The notes: generated by a model not told the origin, from the sequence alone. A stretch of DNA of 64,000 bases from Pseudomonas sp. KBW05 (GCF_003852405.1 NZ_QAJM01000007.1:310001-374000); one strand, 5' to 3'; positions 12,377-21,204 are shown, counted from the stretch's first letter. A program made the numbers and translations.

Positions 12377-13486
12377 TCACCCGAGATGCTGGATCAGCCC
12401 CTGATAACAAGTCGCCAAGTGATAAGGCGTAGTCGACGGCATATCCCACCGACTCACCACCCCCTGGGCATCCAGACATTCATTCCAGCCTTTGCCATGC
12501 AAAAAATGCTGCTGCAGCGCCAGCAACTGGCGCTGCAACACCGCCTCGCTGCCCGGGCGCAAGGTCAGCGCCCGCAGGTATTCCGCCTGGGCCCAGATGC
12601 GCTGGGTGCCATCGCGCACGCTGCCATCCAGCGCCAACATGCCGCTGACCGCACCGCTCAACTTATCCACACCCTTTTGCTCGGCGTAGGAAAAAGCCCG
12701 CGTCAGCGAGGCGTGCAACGGCGTGCCGCGTAGGACGTCGGAAGATTCCAGCAAAAAGAACCATTCGAACTGGTGCCCCGGTTCAAACCAGTTATCCACA
12801 GCGCCCAGCGGTTTTTCCATCATCACGCCATGCTGGCGGTCGATGAAGCGCTGCTGCATGGCCGTCGCCAGGCCCAGCAGTGCCGCTTGTACATCGGCGT
12901 CTTCACGCACGGCGAGGGTGGCCAGGAAGCCTTCGGCCAAGTGCATCAGCGGGTTTTGCAGCGGGCCGGACTTGAGGGATGACCAGTTGCGCTCCAGCAC
13001 GGCTTCGTACAGGCCGTCGCCTGTGGCAAAGCGCTCGGCGACCACTGCCAGGGCGGCGTTGAGCACCGACTCCACCAACGGCTCGCGCACCTTGGCCCAG
13101 TAGTGGGCGCAGGCGAAGATGATGAAGGCATGGGTGTAGAGGTCTTTGCGCTTGTCCAGCGGTTGGCCGGCCGGGTCGATGCTGTAGAACCAGCCGCCGT
13201 GCTCGGCATCGTGGAAGTGCCGTTGCAGGGAACGGAACAATGCAGCCGCGCGTTCTTCGGCAAACGAGGCGCCGGGTTCGCCGATCAGGCTGGCGAACAG
13301 GTACAGCTGCCGGGCACAGGCCATTGCGCGGTAGCGTTGCGGTGGCAGTGGCTGATGGTTGGCGTCCAGTGCTTCATAGGGGAGCGCGAGGTCGGCATTC
13401 CAGCCAGGGCCCTGCCAGAGCGGCACGATCAGGGTGTGGAAGTGCGTGAGCACGGCGTTCAGGGTGGAGCTTGGAGCGGTGGGCAT
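12377..13486 (-). CDS. AGE-family sugar epimerase/isomerase (mannose isomerase-like)
   Basis: N-acylglucosamine 2-epimerase family protein, 369 residues, (alpha/alpha)6-barrel. Family motifs are NPLMHLAEGFLATLA, EPGHQFEWFFLL (catalytic histidine region) and RIWAQAEYLRAL. Pseudomonas members of this size are often D-mannose isomerases (aldose-ketose), so that is the likeliest activity; cellobiose epimerase or sulfoquinovose isomerase-like activity cannot be excluded. Cytoplasmic, no signal peptide. The coding sequence contains two perfect DnaA boxes (TTATCCACA at 12663-12671 and 12792-12800). Confidence 0.8.
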   Translation of the reverse strand: MPTAPSSTLNAVLTHFHTLIVPLWQGPGWNADLALPYEALDANHQPLPPQRYRAMACARQLYLFASLIGEPGASFAEERAAALFRSLQRHFHDAEHGGWFYSIDPAGQPLDKRKDLYTHAFIIFACAHYWAKVREPLVESVLNAALAVVAERFATGDGLYEAVLERNWSSLKSGPLQNPLMHLAEGFLATLAVREDADVQAALLGLATAMQQRFIDRQHGVMMEKPLGAVDNWFEPGHQFEWFFLLESSDVLRGTPLHASLTRAFSYAEQKGVDKLSGAVSGMLALDGSVRDGTQRIWAQAEYLRALTLRPGSEAVLQRQLLALQQHFLHGKGWNECLDAQGVVSRWDMPSTTPYHLATCYQGLIQHLG

Positions 13487-13562
13487 TGGCTGGCGTCGTC
13501 ACGGCAGGGGTGTAGGCGCGCATGGTAGCAGGCTTGGGTTCTGTGGTGTTTTTGAGACCGCT

Positions 13563-13633
13563 ATCGCAGGCAAGCCAGCTCCACATTTTGATCTGCGAAC
13601 CCAATCAAATGTGGGAGCTGGCTTGCCTGCGAT
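13563..13633. repeat. REPIN, type B, 71 bp
   Basis: Inverted pair of the second REP type (13563-13585, missing one C, and 13610-13633), with the ATCGCAGGC ends outward. It lies between the AGE-family gene and the hupE/ureJ stop codon. Confidence 0.85.
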
Positions 13634-13656
13634 GAGGCCCTGACAGGCGCCGCAAA

Positions 13657-14229
13657 TCAGCCCGCGAGCAACCAAACCCCAGTCGCCGCCGAAGCTGCCC
13701 CGGCAATCCGCACCAACGGCGCAGCCGCAGCCGGCAGGAAACGCACCACCGCATAACCGGCCGCGTGCAACACAGCAGTCGCCCCGACAAACCCGGCCGC
13801 ATACGCCCACGGGCTGGACATGTCCGGCAACTCCAAACCATGGGCCACGCCATGGAACAAGGCGAACAATGCAGTCGCACCCACCGCGACAAACAACGGC
13901 GGCCGCACCGCCAGCGCCACCGCCAGGCCCAAAGCCAGCACCGACGCGGCTATCCCGCTTTCCATCGCCGGCAATTGCATCCCTTCAAAGCCCAGCACGC
14001 CACCGATCAACATGGTGCCGACAAACGTACACGGCAGCGCCCAGCGGGCCGCGCCTTTCTGTTGCGCGGCCCACAGGCCGACCGCAACCATCGCCAGCAA
14101 ATGATCGATACCGCCCAACGGGTGGCTGATCCCGGCGAGCAAGCCGTTATCGCCATGGCCCGGGTGGGCGAATGCGAGGGCCGGGGCCAGCAGCAATGCG
14201 GCGGCGGTGAAGAGTTTCTTGAGGCTCAT
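13657..14229 (-). CDS. ureJ: HupE/UreJ family nickel transport protein
   Basis: Membrane protein of 190 residues with a signal sequence, then HPGHGD directly after the cleavage site, HPLGGIDHLLAM and LFHGVAHGLEL, the histidine motifs of the HupE/UreJ family of nickel (or cobalt) permeases. Six to seven hydrophobic segments follow. It is the last gene of the ureE-ureF-ureG-ureJ set and probably supplies nickel for urease maturation. It starts 22 nt after ureG. Confidence 0.9.
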   Translation of the reverse strand: MSLKKLFTAAALLLAPALAFAHPGHGDNGLLAGISHPLGGIDHLLAMVAVGLWAAQQKGAARWALPCTFVGTMLIGGVLGFEGMQLPAMESGIAASVLALGLAVALAVRPPLFVAVGATALFALFHGVAHGLELPDMSSPWAYAAGFVGATAVLHAAGYAVVRFLPAAAAPLVRIAGAASAATGVWLLAG

Positions 14230-14251
14230 GGACAGGTTCCTTATGGGTTGA

Positions 14252-14866
14252 TCAGGCGGCGGTCAGCAGGCCTTGGCGTTCGATAAAGGCGACGATTTCT
14301 TCCAGGCCAACCCCGGTTTTCTGGTTGCTGAATACAAAGGGTTTGCCGTTGCGCATACGGGTGGTGTCGCTGTTCATCAATTCCAGCGAGGCGCCGACCA
14401 GCGGCGCCAGGTCGATCTTGTTGATCACCAGCAGGTCGGACTTGCAAATGCCTGGCCCGCCCTTGCGCGGCAGCTTGTCGCCGGCGGACACATCGATCAC
14501 ATAGATGGTCAGGTCCGACAGCTCCGGGCTGAACGTCGCCGAGAGGTTGTCGCCACCGGACTCCACCAGGATCAGGTCCAGGCCGGGGAAGCGGCGGTTG
14601 AGCTGGTCCACCGCTTCAAGGTTGATCGACGCGTCTTCGCGGATCGCGGTGTGCGGGCAGCCACCGGTTTCCACGCCGATGATGCGCTCGGGCGCGAGGG
14701 CCTGGTTGCGCACCAGAAAGTCGGCGTCTTCGCGGGTATAGATGTCGTTGGTGACCACGGCCAGGTTGTAGCGGTCGCGCAGGGCGAGGCACAGGGCCAG
14801 GGTCAGGGCGGTCTTGCCGGAGCCCACTGGGCCACCGATGCCGACGCGCAAAGGTTGTGTATTCAT
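14252..14866 (-). CDS. ureG: Urease accessory GTPase UreG
   Basis: SIMIBI-class GTPase of 204 residues that powers nickel delivery to apo-urease. The P-loop [12 protein letters not shown] is at residues 11-22, the metal-binding CPH motif in [13 protein letters not shown], and the G4-type motif NKID is present. The length is standard. It works with UreE (nickel donor), UreF and UreD. The start codon is 12 nt downstream of the ureF stop. Confidence 0.96.
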   Translation of the reverse strand: MNTQPLRVGIGGPVGSGKTALTLALCLALRDRYNLAVVTNDIYTREDADFLVRNQALAPERIIGVETGGCPHTAIREDASINLEAVDQLNRRFPGLDLILVESGGDNLSATFSPELSDLTIYVIDVSAGDKLPRKGGPGICKSDLLVINKIDLAPLVGASLELMNSDTTRMRNGKPFVFSNQKTGVGLEEIVAFIERQGLLTAA

Positions 14867-14878
14867 GGGGTGGTTCTC

Positions 14879-15553
14879 CTAGGAACGGAACAGGCGGCTG
14901 TATTGGCGCTCGTGGGCCATGCACGCCAGGGACAGGCCGAATGCGGCGCTGCCGAAATGGTTGGGGTCGATACGCGCGGCGTCCTGCTGGGCCTGTTGCA
15001 GCAGTGGCAGCAACTCGCTGGTCAGGCGCTGGGCGGCTTGCTGGCCCAGGGGCAGGGTTTTCATCAGTACGGCCAGTTGGTTTTCCAGCCAGCTCCACAG
15101 CCAGGCGGCGAGGGCGTCGACGGGGCTGATGGTCCAGGCGCGGGCGGCGAGGGCCCAGCCCAGGGCGAGGTGAGGTTCGCCGCGTTGTTCAAGGAAGTGG
15201 CGCGCGGCGTCGTCCAGCTCAGGCAAACCATTGAGCAGTTGTTGCAGCGAGTAACCCATCTGCCGGCTCTCCTGATACAGCTCGCGGGTCTCACGGCTGG
15301 CGCGGTGTTCTTCGCACAGCTGTGCCAGCTGCGCCCAATCCTGTTCCGCGGCGGCGCGGCAATGGGCGAGCAACAGCGGTGCTTCAAAACGCGCGAGGTT
15401 GAGCAACAACTGATCACTGATCCAGCGGCGGGCGCTGGCCGCATCATTGACGCGGCCGTTCTCCACGGCCATTTCCAGGCCTTGGGAATAGCTGTAGCCG
15501 CCAATCGGCAATTGCGGACTGGCCAGACGCAACAGCGCCCAGGCTGGGTTCAT
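14879..15553 (-). CDS. ureF: Urease accessory protein UreF
   Basis: All-helical accessory protein, 224 residues, that bridges UreD and UreG in the urease activation complex. The diagnostic N-terminal motif LRLASPQLPIGGYSYSQGLE is intact. The start overlaps the end of ureE by 4 nt (ATGA), so translational coupling is likely. Confidence 0.95.
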   Translation of the reverse strand: MNPAWALLRLASPQLPIGGYSYSQGLEMAVENGRVNDAASARRWISDQLLLNLARFEAPLLLAHCRAAAEQDWAQLAQLCEEHRASRETRELYQESRQMGYSLQQLLNGLPELDDAARHFLEQRGEPHLALGWALAARAWTISPVDALAAWLWSWLENQLAVLMKTLPLGQQAAQRLTSELLPLLQQAQQDAARIDPNHFGSAAFGLSLACMAHERQYSRLFRS

Positions 15554-16050
15554 AGACGTACGCCGAACTGGTGCAGCTTGGGCGGATAATTGAAATCTTC
15601 GTCGCCATGGCGCGAATGGTGATGGCCGCCGCCGTAGGCGCCGTGTTCCGGCTGGAACGGCGCTTCAAGGGTTTCAGTGGTGGCGCCCAGTTGATCCAGC
15701 ATGGCCTTGAGCACGTAGTCATCCAGCAGGCGCAGCCAACCATCCCCCACTTGCAGCGCAACGTGGCGATTGCCCAGGTGATAGGCCGCGCGGGTCAGTT
15801 CAAAGGCGCTGGGGCAGGTGACGTGCAGCAGCTGTTCAGGACGTGCGCAGACACGTACGACACGTCCGTCTTCGGCCTGTAGGAATTCGCCATCGTGCAG
15901 CGGTGGCTGGCCACGCTCCAAGAACAGGCCGACGTCTTCACCGTCGGCACTGAAACAGCGCAGGCGGCTTTTGCTGCGGGCTTCGAAATTCAGCAGCAGC
16001 TCGGCAGCCCAGAGGGCTTGGGGGGCGATTCGGCGGTGGATCACCAGCAT
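15550..16050 (-). CDS. ureE: Urease nickel metallochaperone UreE
   Basis: Nickel-binding chaperone, 166 residues, with the peptide-binding domain first and the metal-binding domain after it, ending in a histidine-rich tail (GGGHHHSRHGDEDF) that stores nickel. The ATG at 16050 was chosen because it begins the conserved MLVIHRR N-terminus with GGAAG about 8 nt upstream; a longer in-frame reading would add a hydrophobic stretch foreign to UreE. First gene of the maturation operon, behind a sigma-54-like element. Confidence 0.94.
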   Translation of the reverse strand: MLVIHRRIAPQALWAAELLLNFEARSKSRLRCFSADGEDVGLFLERGQPPLHDGEFLQAEDGRVVRVCARPEQLLHVTCPSAFELTRAAYHLGNRHVALQVGDGWLRLLDDYVLKAMLDQLGATTETLEAPFQPEHGAYGGGHHHSRHGDEDFNYPPKLHQFGVRL

Positions 16051-16086
16051 CAGAAGGCTTCCAGCAATGAGCGATGCAAGTGCTAG

Positions 16087-16102
16087 AGCAAGGGCCTTGC
16101 CA
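16087..16102 (-). promoter_or_regulatory. Sigma-54-like promoter of ureEFGJ
   Basis: On the minus strand the sequence reads TGGCAAGGCCCTTGCT, matching TGGCAC-N5-TTGCW with one mismatch (C to A) and keeping the GG and GC dinucleotides ten bases apart. The predicted start near 16076 leaves a leader of about 26 nt before ureE. It parallels the element before urtA, suggesting both urease operons respond to nitrogen limitation. Confidence 0.6.
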
Positions 16103-16327
16103 ATCTCGGCGGTGAGTAGGAATCGCCTGTAAGTAGGCACTGTGGCGCCACTAAACAGGGCGTAGGAAAATTCTAGTGATGCGCCAAAACGGTGCTCATT
16201 TTGTATTTGTGCACTTGTCCTGAGCGTTTTCGGATTTGTCCTACGCACCCTGAAGATTCGCCGTTCATGGTGCTACTTGTTGAGTGTTTAGGATCCGCGC
16301 CGTGTTTAATTCACTGCGACGTTCATC

Positions 16328-16813
16328 ATGTTCAAGTCATTTTTTTGCTTAGTCATCGCCAGTCTGTCATTCGTCATTTCAACGGCTTCGGCCAATTTAC
16401 AACCGCGCCCGACCTTCGCCCCGGCCACCATCAGCAACGTGGTTGACCGTGCCCATGAACTGCTGGGCACGCCCTACAAGTGGGGCGGCACCTCGGTGCA
16501 GCAAGGGTTCGATTGCAGCAGTTTCCTGGTCTATCTGTTCAAGACCGAAGCGAATATCCAGATCCCGCGCACCACGGCGGCGATGCACCGCTCGACAGCC
16601 GCGACCATCCCGCGCAATGCACTGAAGCCCGGCGATGCGGTGTTTTTCAAAGCCAATGGGCGCGGCCAGGTCAGCCATGTCGGCCTTTATATCGGCGAGG
16701 GCAAATTCATCCATTCGCCGCGCACGGGCAAGACCATCCGTATCGACTCGCTGAGCAACAACTATTGGAATAAAAACTACACGACGGCCAAGCGTTTCCA
16801 CTCGGCGGGTTGA
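16328..16813 (+). CDS. Secreted NlpC/P60 family peptidase
   Basis: Cell-wall endopeptidase of the NlpC/P60 (C40) family, 161 residues, with a signal peptide ending near STASA. The catalytic triad is visible: Cys63 in GFDCSSFL, His117 in SHVGLYIG and His129 in FIHSPR. Expected to cleave D-Glu/meso-DAP bonds in peptidoglycan stem peptides in the periplasm. No substrate-binding domain is attached. It is divergent from ureE with 277 bp between, and convergent with the TetR gene, whose stop lies 5 nt beyond its own. Confidence 0.88.
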   Translation: MFKSFFCLVIASLSFVISTASANLQPRPTFAPATISNVVDRAHELLGTPYKWGGTSVQQGFDCSSFLVYLFKTEANIQIPRTTAAMHRSTAATIPRNALKPGDAVFFKANGRGQVSHVGLYIGEGKFIHSPRTGKTIRIDSLSNNYWNKNYTTAKRFHSAG

Positions 16814-16818
16814 TCGTT

Positions 16819-17451
16819 TTACTCGGTGCTGCCCAGGCCTTGCCAGTGCTTCAAACCAATAAAGATAAAACGCAATTGCTGGGTGATTTTCGCCTGAGGC
16901 GTGAGGTGGGCCGGCAGGGCCTGGGCGGGCGGGTCGATGATGTCGGGCAGGGTGGCGAACACACTTTTGACGATCAGGTCAGCCATCACATGCAAACCTT
17001 CGCCGTCCAGGTGTTGCAGCTTGGGCATCAGTGTGAGGTCGGCCGCGAGGTCGCGGGTGATGTCTTCGCGCAAGGCGCCGATGGCTTGGCGCACGGCCAG
17101 GCAGCCGCCGTATTGCTCGCGGGCGAGGAACAGGAACTGCGAACGGTTGGCCGACACCACATCGAGAAAGATGCGCACGGACGCATCGATAATGCCGCCC
17201 ATCACGAATTCGTTGTGGCGCACCAGGCGAATGGTGGCGCGGAAGGTCTGGCCGACTTCGCTGACCAGTACGAGCCCAAGCTGGTCCATGTCGGCAAAGT
17301 GGCGATAGAAACCGGTGGGCACAATGCCGGCCGTCTTGGCCACTTCGCGCAGGCTCAGGCTGCCAAACCCACGGCCACACTCCATCAGATGGCGGGCTGC
17401 GTCCATCAGGGCGAGGCGGGTCTGTTGCTTCTGTTCGGCGCGGGGCAGCAT
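16819..17451 (-). CDS. desT: TetR-family regulator, DesT-like
   Basis: TetR regulator of 210 residues with the helix-turn-helix at about residues 30-50 (LSLREVAKTAGIVPTGFYRH). The whole sequence closely resembles P. aeruginosa DesT, an acyl-CoA-sensing regulator of the desCB fatty acid desaturase genes, including the ligand-domain segment FLDVVSANRSQFLFLAREQY. I chose the ATG at 17451; a TTG seven codons upstream is possible. Unlike P. aeruginosa, no desB/desC pair adjoins it here, so its targets must lie elsewhere. DesT and ureE are also close in P. aeruginosa, so the location is conserved. Confidence 0.82.
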   Translation of the reverse strand: MLPRAEQKQQTRLALMDAARHLMECGRGFGSLSLREVAKTAGIVPTGFYRHFADMDQLGLVLVSEVGQTFRATIRLVRHNEFVMGGIIDASVRIFLDVVSANRSQFLFLAREQYGGCLAVRQAIGALREDITRDLAADLTLMPKLQHLDGEGLHVMADLIVKSVFATLPDIIDPPAQALPAHLTPQAKITQQLRFIFIGLKHWQGLGSTE

Positions 17452-17554
17452 GGGCGGGGGCTTTGTCGGCAAGTTCAGCGACGCACTCTAGCAAAACAGC
17501 TTCATCGGCGTCGAACTTGCGCAGGGTGGGGCGTGACGCGGTCTACAGCAAAGC

Positions 17555-17584
17555 AAAAGCCCGATCGGCGGATCGGGCTTTTTT
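17555..17584 (-). terminator. Intrinsic terminator (bidirectional)
   Basis: Perfect hairpin AAGCCCGATC (17557-17566), loop GGCG, GATCGGGCTT (17571-17580), extended by A/T pairs and flanked by T-runs on both strands. It lies 17 nt downstream of the stop of the secreted repeat protein gene (minus strand). Confidence 0.85.
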
Positions 17585-17600
17585 ATCGGCCACCACAGGC

Positions 17601-18011
17601 TTAGCTCTGGGCTTCGTGCAGTTCTTTCAGGCGATCAGCGCCGCCTTCAGCAACACCTTCGGTGTAAGCGCGTTTGTTGGCTTGTTCAGCGCCGCCTTCG
17701 ACCAGGCCTTTCTGTTCCAGGCGATCACGGCCACCTTCAGCAACGCCTTCGGTGTAGGCGCGTTTGTTGGCTTGCTCGGCGCCACCTTCAACCAAACCTT
17801 TTTCTTCCAGGCGGTTGCGGCCGTTTTCAGCGACAGCGCCTTTGGCGTAGTCACGGTTTTCTTCTTCTTGCGAACCGCTGCGTGCCAGCGTTTGGCTGGA
17901 CTGCACGGCTTGGGCTTTGTTCTGTGGGGTCGCTTGTTCGGCAGCTGGCAGGGCAAAAGCGCTGGAAGCCAGGACGGACAACAGGACGGTAGCGAGTACT
18001 TGGCGTTTCAT
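17601..18011 (-). CDS. Small secreted protein with 32-residue tandem repeats
   Basis: Protein of 136 residues with a signal peptide (LATVLLSVLASSAFA). The mature part is charged and built from a repeat of about 32 residues: EEKGLVEGGAEQANKRAYTE and EQKGLVEGGAEQANKRAYTE, each continued by GVAEGG and R(D/N)RL-type segments. It is rich in Glu, Gly, Ala and Arg and lacks cysteine. The ATG at 18011 gives a clean signal peptide with AAGGAG 10 nt upstream; the in-frame extension upstream is not protein-like. Probably periplasmic. No known function recognised; low-complexity periplasmic stress proteins of similar style are common in Pseudomonas. Confidence 0.8.
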   Translation of the reverse strand: MKRQVLATVLLSVLASSAFALPAAEQATPQNKAQAVQSSQTLARSGSQEEENRDYAKGAVAENGRNRLEEKGLVEGGAEQANKRAYTEGVAEGGRDRLEQKGLVEGGAEQANKRAYTEGVAEGGADRLKELHEAQS

Positions 18012-18359
18012 GATGGGTTGCTCCTTGGGAGGGCGATAAAGTGGGTACAGGGCTAATGCTACTCTCGATAAGTCGATATAAAAGTTCATAAACACAATGG
18101 TAATAATCAACAGAATTGATTGTTCTCGGCAGAGGCTCTAACTCGCACCTCTCAAGCCCGCGGTTTTGCACCGGGGTGGGTATTTTCGACACGAAGGTGG
18201 GTAACAATGGTGCGCCGTTGATGATTGATTCTGTCTGCTTGATCAGGAAAATGGCTTTTTGCGACTAAATCAGTGGTCGGGTTAAACCCCCGGGCGGTTT
18301 GCCAGTCGTACCCTTATGAGCTGTAGTTCAGCGGTAGTCGTATTCAGGAGTCCTGTGCA
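18012..18359. other. Intergenic region between divergent genes
   Basis: No gene is seen in 348 bp. It must hold the promoters of the secreted repeat protein (minus) and asmA (plus). Visible structure: a direct repeat GGTGGGTA at 18175-18182 and 18196-18203, 21 bp apart, and the small palindrome GGGTTAAACCC at 18279-18289. No confident promoter assignment. Confidence 0.5.
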
Positions 18360-20429
18360 ATGACGCGCACGCGCAAAATCGTCGCTTGGAGCTGTGCCAG
18401 CTTCGTTCTATTAATCGCCGTGGTGGTGTTGGTGCTGGCGTTCTTTGACTGGAACCGCATCAAGCCGCAGATCAATGCCAAGGTCTCCGAAGAGTTGCAT
18501 CGCCCGTTTGCCATCAACGGCAACCTGGCCGTGGTGTGGGCCCGTGAGCCCGATCAAGGCGGCTGGCGCGCCTGGGTGCCGTGGCCCCATGTGATCGCCG
18601 AGGACCTGGCCCTGGGCAACCCCGACTGGTCGAAAAAACCGCAGATGGTCACCCTGAAGAAGGTCGAGTTGCGCATCTCGCCCCTGGCGTTGCTGGTGCA
18701 GCGCGTGGTGATCCCGCGTATCGACCTGACTGAGCCAAGCGCCGAATTGCAACGCCTCGCCGACGGTCGCGCCAACTGGACCTTCAAATTCGACCCCAAG
18801 GACCCGAATGCCGAACCGTCCAACTGGGTGGTCGACATCGGCGCCATCGGCTTTGACAAAGGCCATGTGACCCTCGACGACCAAACCCTCAAGACCCAGC
18901 TCGATGTGATCATCGACCCCCTGGGCAAGCCGATCCCGTTCGGCGAAATCGTCGGCGACGCGGATGCCAAGAAAGCCTTGGAAAAAGGCGCGGCGCCGCA
19001 AGACTATGCATTCGCCCTCAAGGTCAAAGGCCAGTACCACGGGCAGAAGCTCGACGGCAGCGGCAAGATCGGCGGCCTGCTTGCCTTGCAGGACGCGGCC
19101 AAGCCGTTCCCGTTGCAAGCCCAGGTCAAGGTCGCCGATACCAGCATCGCCCTCGCTGGCACCTTGACCGACCCGCTCAACCTTGGCGCCCTCGACCTGC
19201 GCCTGAAACTCGCCGGTAGCAGCCTCGGCAACCTGTACCCGCTGACCGGCGTGACCCTGCCGGACTCGCCGGCGTATTCCACCGACGGCCACCTGGTCGC
19301 CAAGCTGCACGAAGCCAGCGGCGCGTCCTTCACCTATGAAAACTTCAACGGCAAGATCGGCAACAGCGATATCCACGGCAACCTCGCCTATGTCGCCAGC
19401 CAGCCACGGCCCAAGCTCAGCGGCGCGTTGGTGTCCAACCAACTGCTGATGGCCGACCTTGCGCCCTTGATCGGCGCCGACTCCAACGCCAAGCAAAAGG
19501 CCCGTGGCGGTGAAAGCAAACAACCGGCGACCAAGGTGCTGCCGGTGGAAGAATTCCGTACCGAACGCTGGCGTGACATGGACGCCGACGTGGAATTCAC
19601 CGGCAAACGTATCGTGCACAGTGCTGAACTGCCGTTCACCGATCTCTACACCCACCTGGTGCTCAACGACGGCCAACTCAGTCTCGAACCCCTGCGCTTC
19701 GGCGTGGCCGGCGGCAAGCTAGACGCGCAGATCCGCCTGAACGGGCGCATCACGCCAATGGAAGGCCGCGCCAAACTCACCGCGCGTAACTTCAAGCTCA
19801 AGCAGCTGTTCCCCACCTTCGAACCGATGAAAACCAGCTTTGGCGAGCTCAATGGCGATGCCGATATCGCCGGGCGCGGCAACTCCGTGGCAGCGCTGCT
19901 GGGCAGCTCCAACGGTGACCTGAAGATGCTGATCAACGACGGCGCCATCAGCCGTGGCCTGATGGAAATCGCCGGGCTCAACGTCGGCAACTACGTGGTG
20001 GGCCGCCTGTTTGGCGACAAGGAAGTGAAGATCAACTGCGCGGCCGCTGACTTCGGCATCAAGACCGGCCTGGCCACGACCCGCCTGTTTGTGTTCGATA
20101 CCGAGAACGCCATCATCTACATCGATGGCACCGCGAACATGGCCACCGAGCAGTTGGACCTGACCATCACCCCGGAATCGAAAGGCTTTCGCCTGTTCTC
20201 CTTGCGCTCACCGTTGTACGTCAATGGCCCATTCATCAAGCCCAACGCCGGCGTGAAAGCGGTACCGCTGATGCTGCGTGGCGCGGGCATGGTGGCGCTG
20301 GGTGTGATCGTAGCTCCGGCAGCGGGCTTGCTGGCGTTGATCGCGCCGAGTGGGGACGTGCCGAACCAGTGCGCGCCGTTGTTGCAGCAGATGAAGGAAG
20401 GCAAGGCCCCGAAAACGGTAAAGGGCTAA
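18360..20429 (+). CDS. AsmA family protein
   Basis: Large AsmA-like protein of 689 residues, anchored by one N-terminal helix (about residues 8-29) with the bulk in the periplasm. Members are bridge-like beta-groove proteins implicated in phospholipid transport to and homeostasis of the outer membrane. The N-terminal domain runs FDWNRIKPQINAKVSEELHR and the conserved C-terminal AsmA_2 region is present around KLTARNFKLKQLFPTFEPMK to LDLTITPESKGF. The start has AGGAG 10 nt upstream. It stands alone, ending 68 bp before the convergent bacterioferritin-like gene, with a REP-derived hairpin between. Confidence 0.88.
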   Translation: MTRTRKIVAWSCASFVLLIAVVVLVLAFFDWNRIKPQINAKVSEELHRPFAINGNLAVVWAREPDQGGWRAWVPWPHVIAEDLALGNPDWSKKPQMVTLKKVELRISPLALLVQRVVIPRIDLTEPSAELQRLADGRANWTFKFDPKDPNAEPSNWVVDIGAIGFDKGHVTLDDQTLKTQLDVIIDPLGKPIPFGEIVGDADAKKALEKGAAPQDYAFALKVKGQYHGQKLDGSGKIGGLLALQDAAKPFPLQAQVKVADTSIALAGTLTDPLNLGALDLRLKLAGSSLGNLYPLTGVTLPDSPAYSTDGHLVAKLHEASGASFTYENFNGKIGNSDIHGNLAYVASQPRPKLSGALVSNQLLMADLAPLIGADSNAKQKARGGESKQPATKVLPVEEFRTERWRDMDADVEFTGKRIVHSAELPFTDLYTHLVLNDGQLSLEPLRFGVAGGKLDAQIRLNGRITPMEGRAKLTARNFKLKQLFPTFEPMKTSFGELNGDADIAGRGNSVAALLGSSNGDLKMLINDGAISRGLMEIAGLNVGNYVVGRLFGDKEVKINCAAADFGIKTGLATTRLFVFDTENAIIYIDGTANMATEQLDLTITPESKGFRLFSLRSPLYVNGPFIKPNAGVKAVPLMLRGAGMVALGVIVAPAAGLLALIAPSGDVPNQCAPLLQQMKEGKAPKTVKG

Positions 20430-20452
20430 CTGAACATACAGGGACCAAAAAA

Positions 20453-20480
20453 TGTGGGAGCTGGCAAGCCAGCTCCCACA
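20453..20480. repeat. Collapsed REP hairpin, type B
   Basis: TGTGGGAGCTGGC and its exact inverse GCCAGCTCCCACA separated by two bases: two REP heads joined without the usual loop sequence. It forms a 13-bp stem between the convergent asmA and bacterioferritin-like genes and may work as a shared 3' end structure. Confidence 0.85.
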
Positions 20481-20497
20481 TTGCTATGTGTTGTTGG

Positions 20498-21028
20498 TTA
20501 GAGACCTTGCAGAATGTCGGCCATGTCGTCGGCGTGTTCTTCTTCCTGAGCCAGGATGTCTTCGAAGATCCGGCGTGTCGTTGGGTCTTTATCGCCGATG
20601 TACTGAATGATCTCGCGATAGCTGTCCACCGCGATCCGTTCCGCCACCAGGTCTTCGTAGACCATCTCCTTCAAATTCTTGCCCGCCACGTACTGCGCGT
20701 GGGAGTTCTTCGACAGCAGGTCCGGGTTGAACTCCGGCTCGCCGCCCAACTGCACAATGCGCTCGGCGAGTTTGTCGGCGTGCTCGGCTTCTTGCGTGGC
20801 GTGCTCAAGGAACTCATCAGCAGCGACTGCCGCCTTGAGGCCGCTGGCCATGAAGTAGTGACGCTTGTAGCGCAGCACGCAAACCAGTTCAGTGGCCAGC
20901 GACTCGTTGAGCAGGCGGATGATTTCTTCGCGGTCGGCGTCATAGCCTTCGGTCACCGCGCCGTTTTCGACGTTTTTGCGGGCGCGGCTGCGCAGGGTGG
21001 CAACGTCTGTCAGTTGAACTTCAGTCAT
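20498..21028 (-). CDS. Bacterioferritin-like (ferritin superfamily) protein
   Basis: Ferritin-like four-helix protein, 176 residues. Iron-ligand motifs typical of the fold are visible: Glu in ATELVCVLRYKRHYF, EAEHADKLAERI (ExxH), Glu in YEDLVAERIAVDSY and EEEHADDMADIL (second ExxH). It resembles the P. aeruginosa protein annotated as a probable bacterioferritin in the same ureC-ureE interval, rather than classic BfrA/BfrB, and carries an N-terminal extension of about 30 residues. Probable role: iron storage or oxidative protection of DNA. GGAG lies 7 nt before the ATG. Confidence 0.82.
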   Translation of the reverse strand: MTEVQLTDVATLRSRARKNVENGAVTEGYDADREEIIRLLNESLATELVCVLRYKRHYFMASGLKAAVAADEFLEHATQEAEHADKLAERIVQLGGEPEFNPDLLSKNSHAQYVAGKNLKEMVYEDLVAERIAVDSYREIIQYIGDKDPTTRRIFEDILAQEEEHADDMADILQGL

Positions 21029-21204
21029 CTCGATCTCCTGGGGCTAATCCGGTTTTGCGCCACGCTCTGCTGGCGTGATCGCTCAAAGTTGTGAGTCCCG
21101 GGCGGCGCAAAAAGTTTTATCGGATTGACCCACGGCGTCATCAGCCCGACTTGAGGTTGGGCTAGGCTTGCGCTCAGGTCAGCCGTTTCGAGGACGTTCG
21201 CCCC

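Noticed and set aside
18317-18340. tRNA-like 5' sequence (GAGCTGTAGTTCAGCGGTAG)
   Set aside because: It resembles the D-arm side of a tRNA, but no anticodon arm, T-arm (GGTTCGA) or acceptor match follows.
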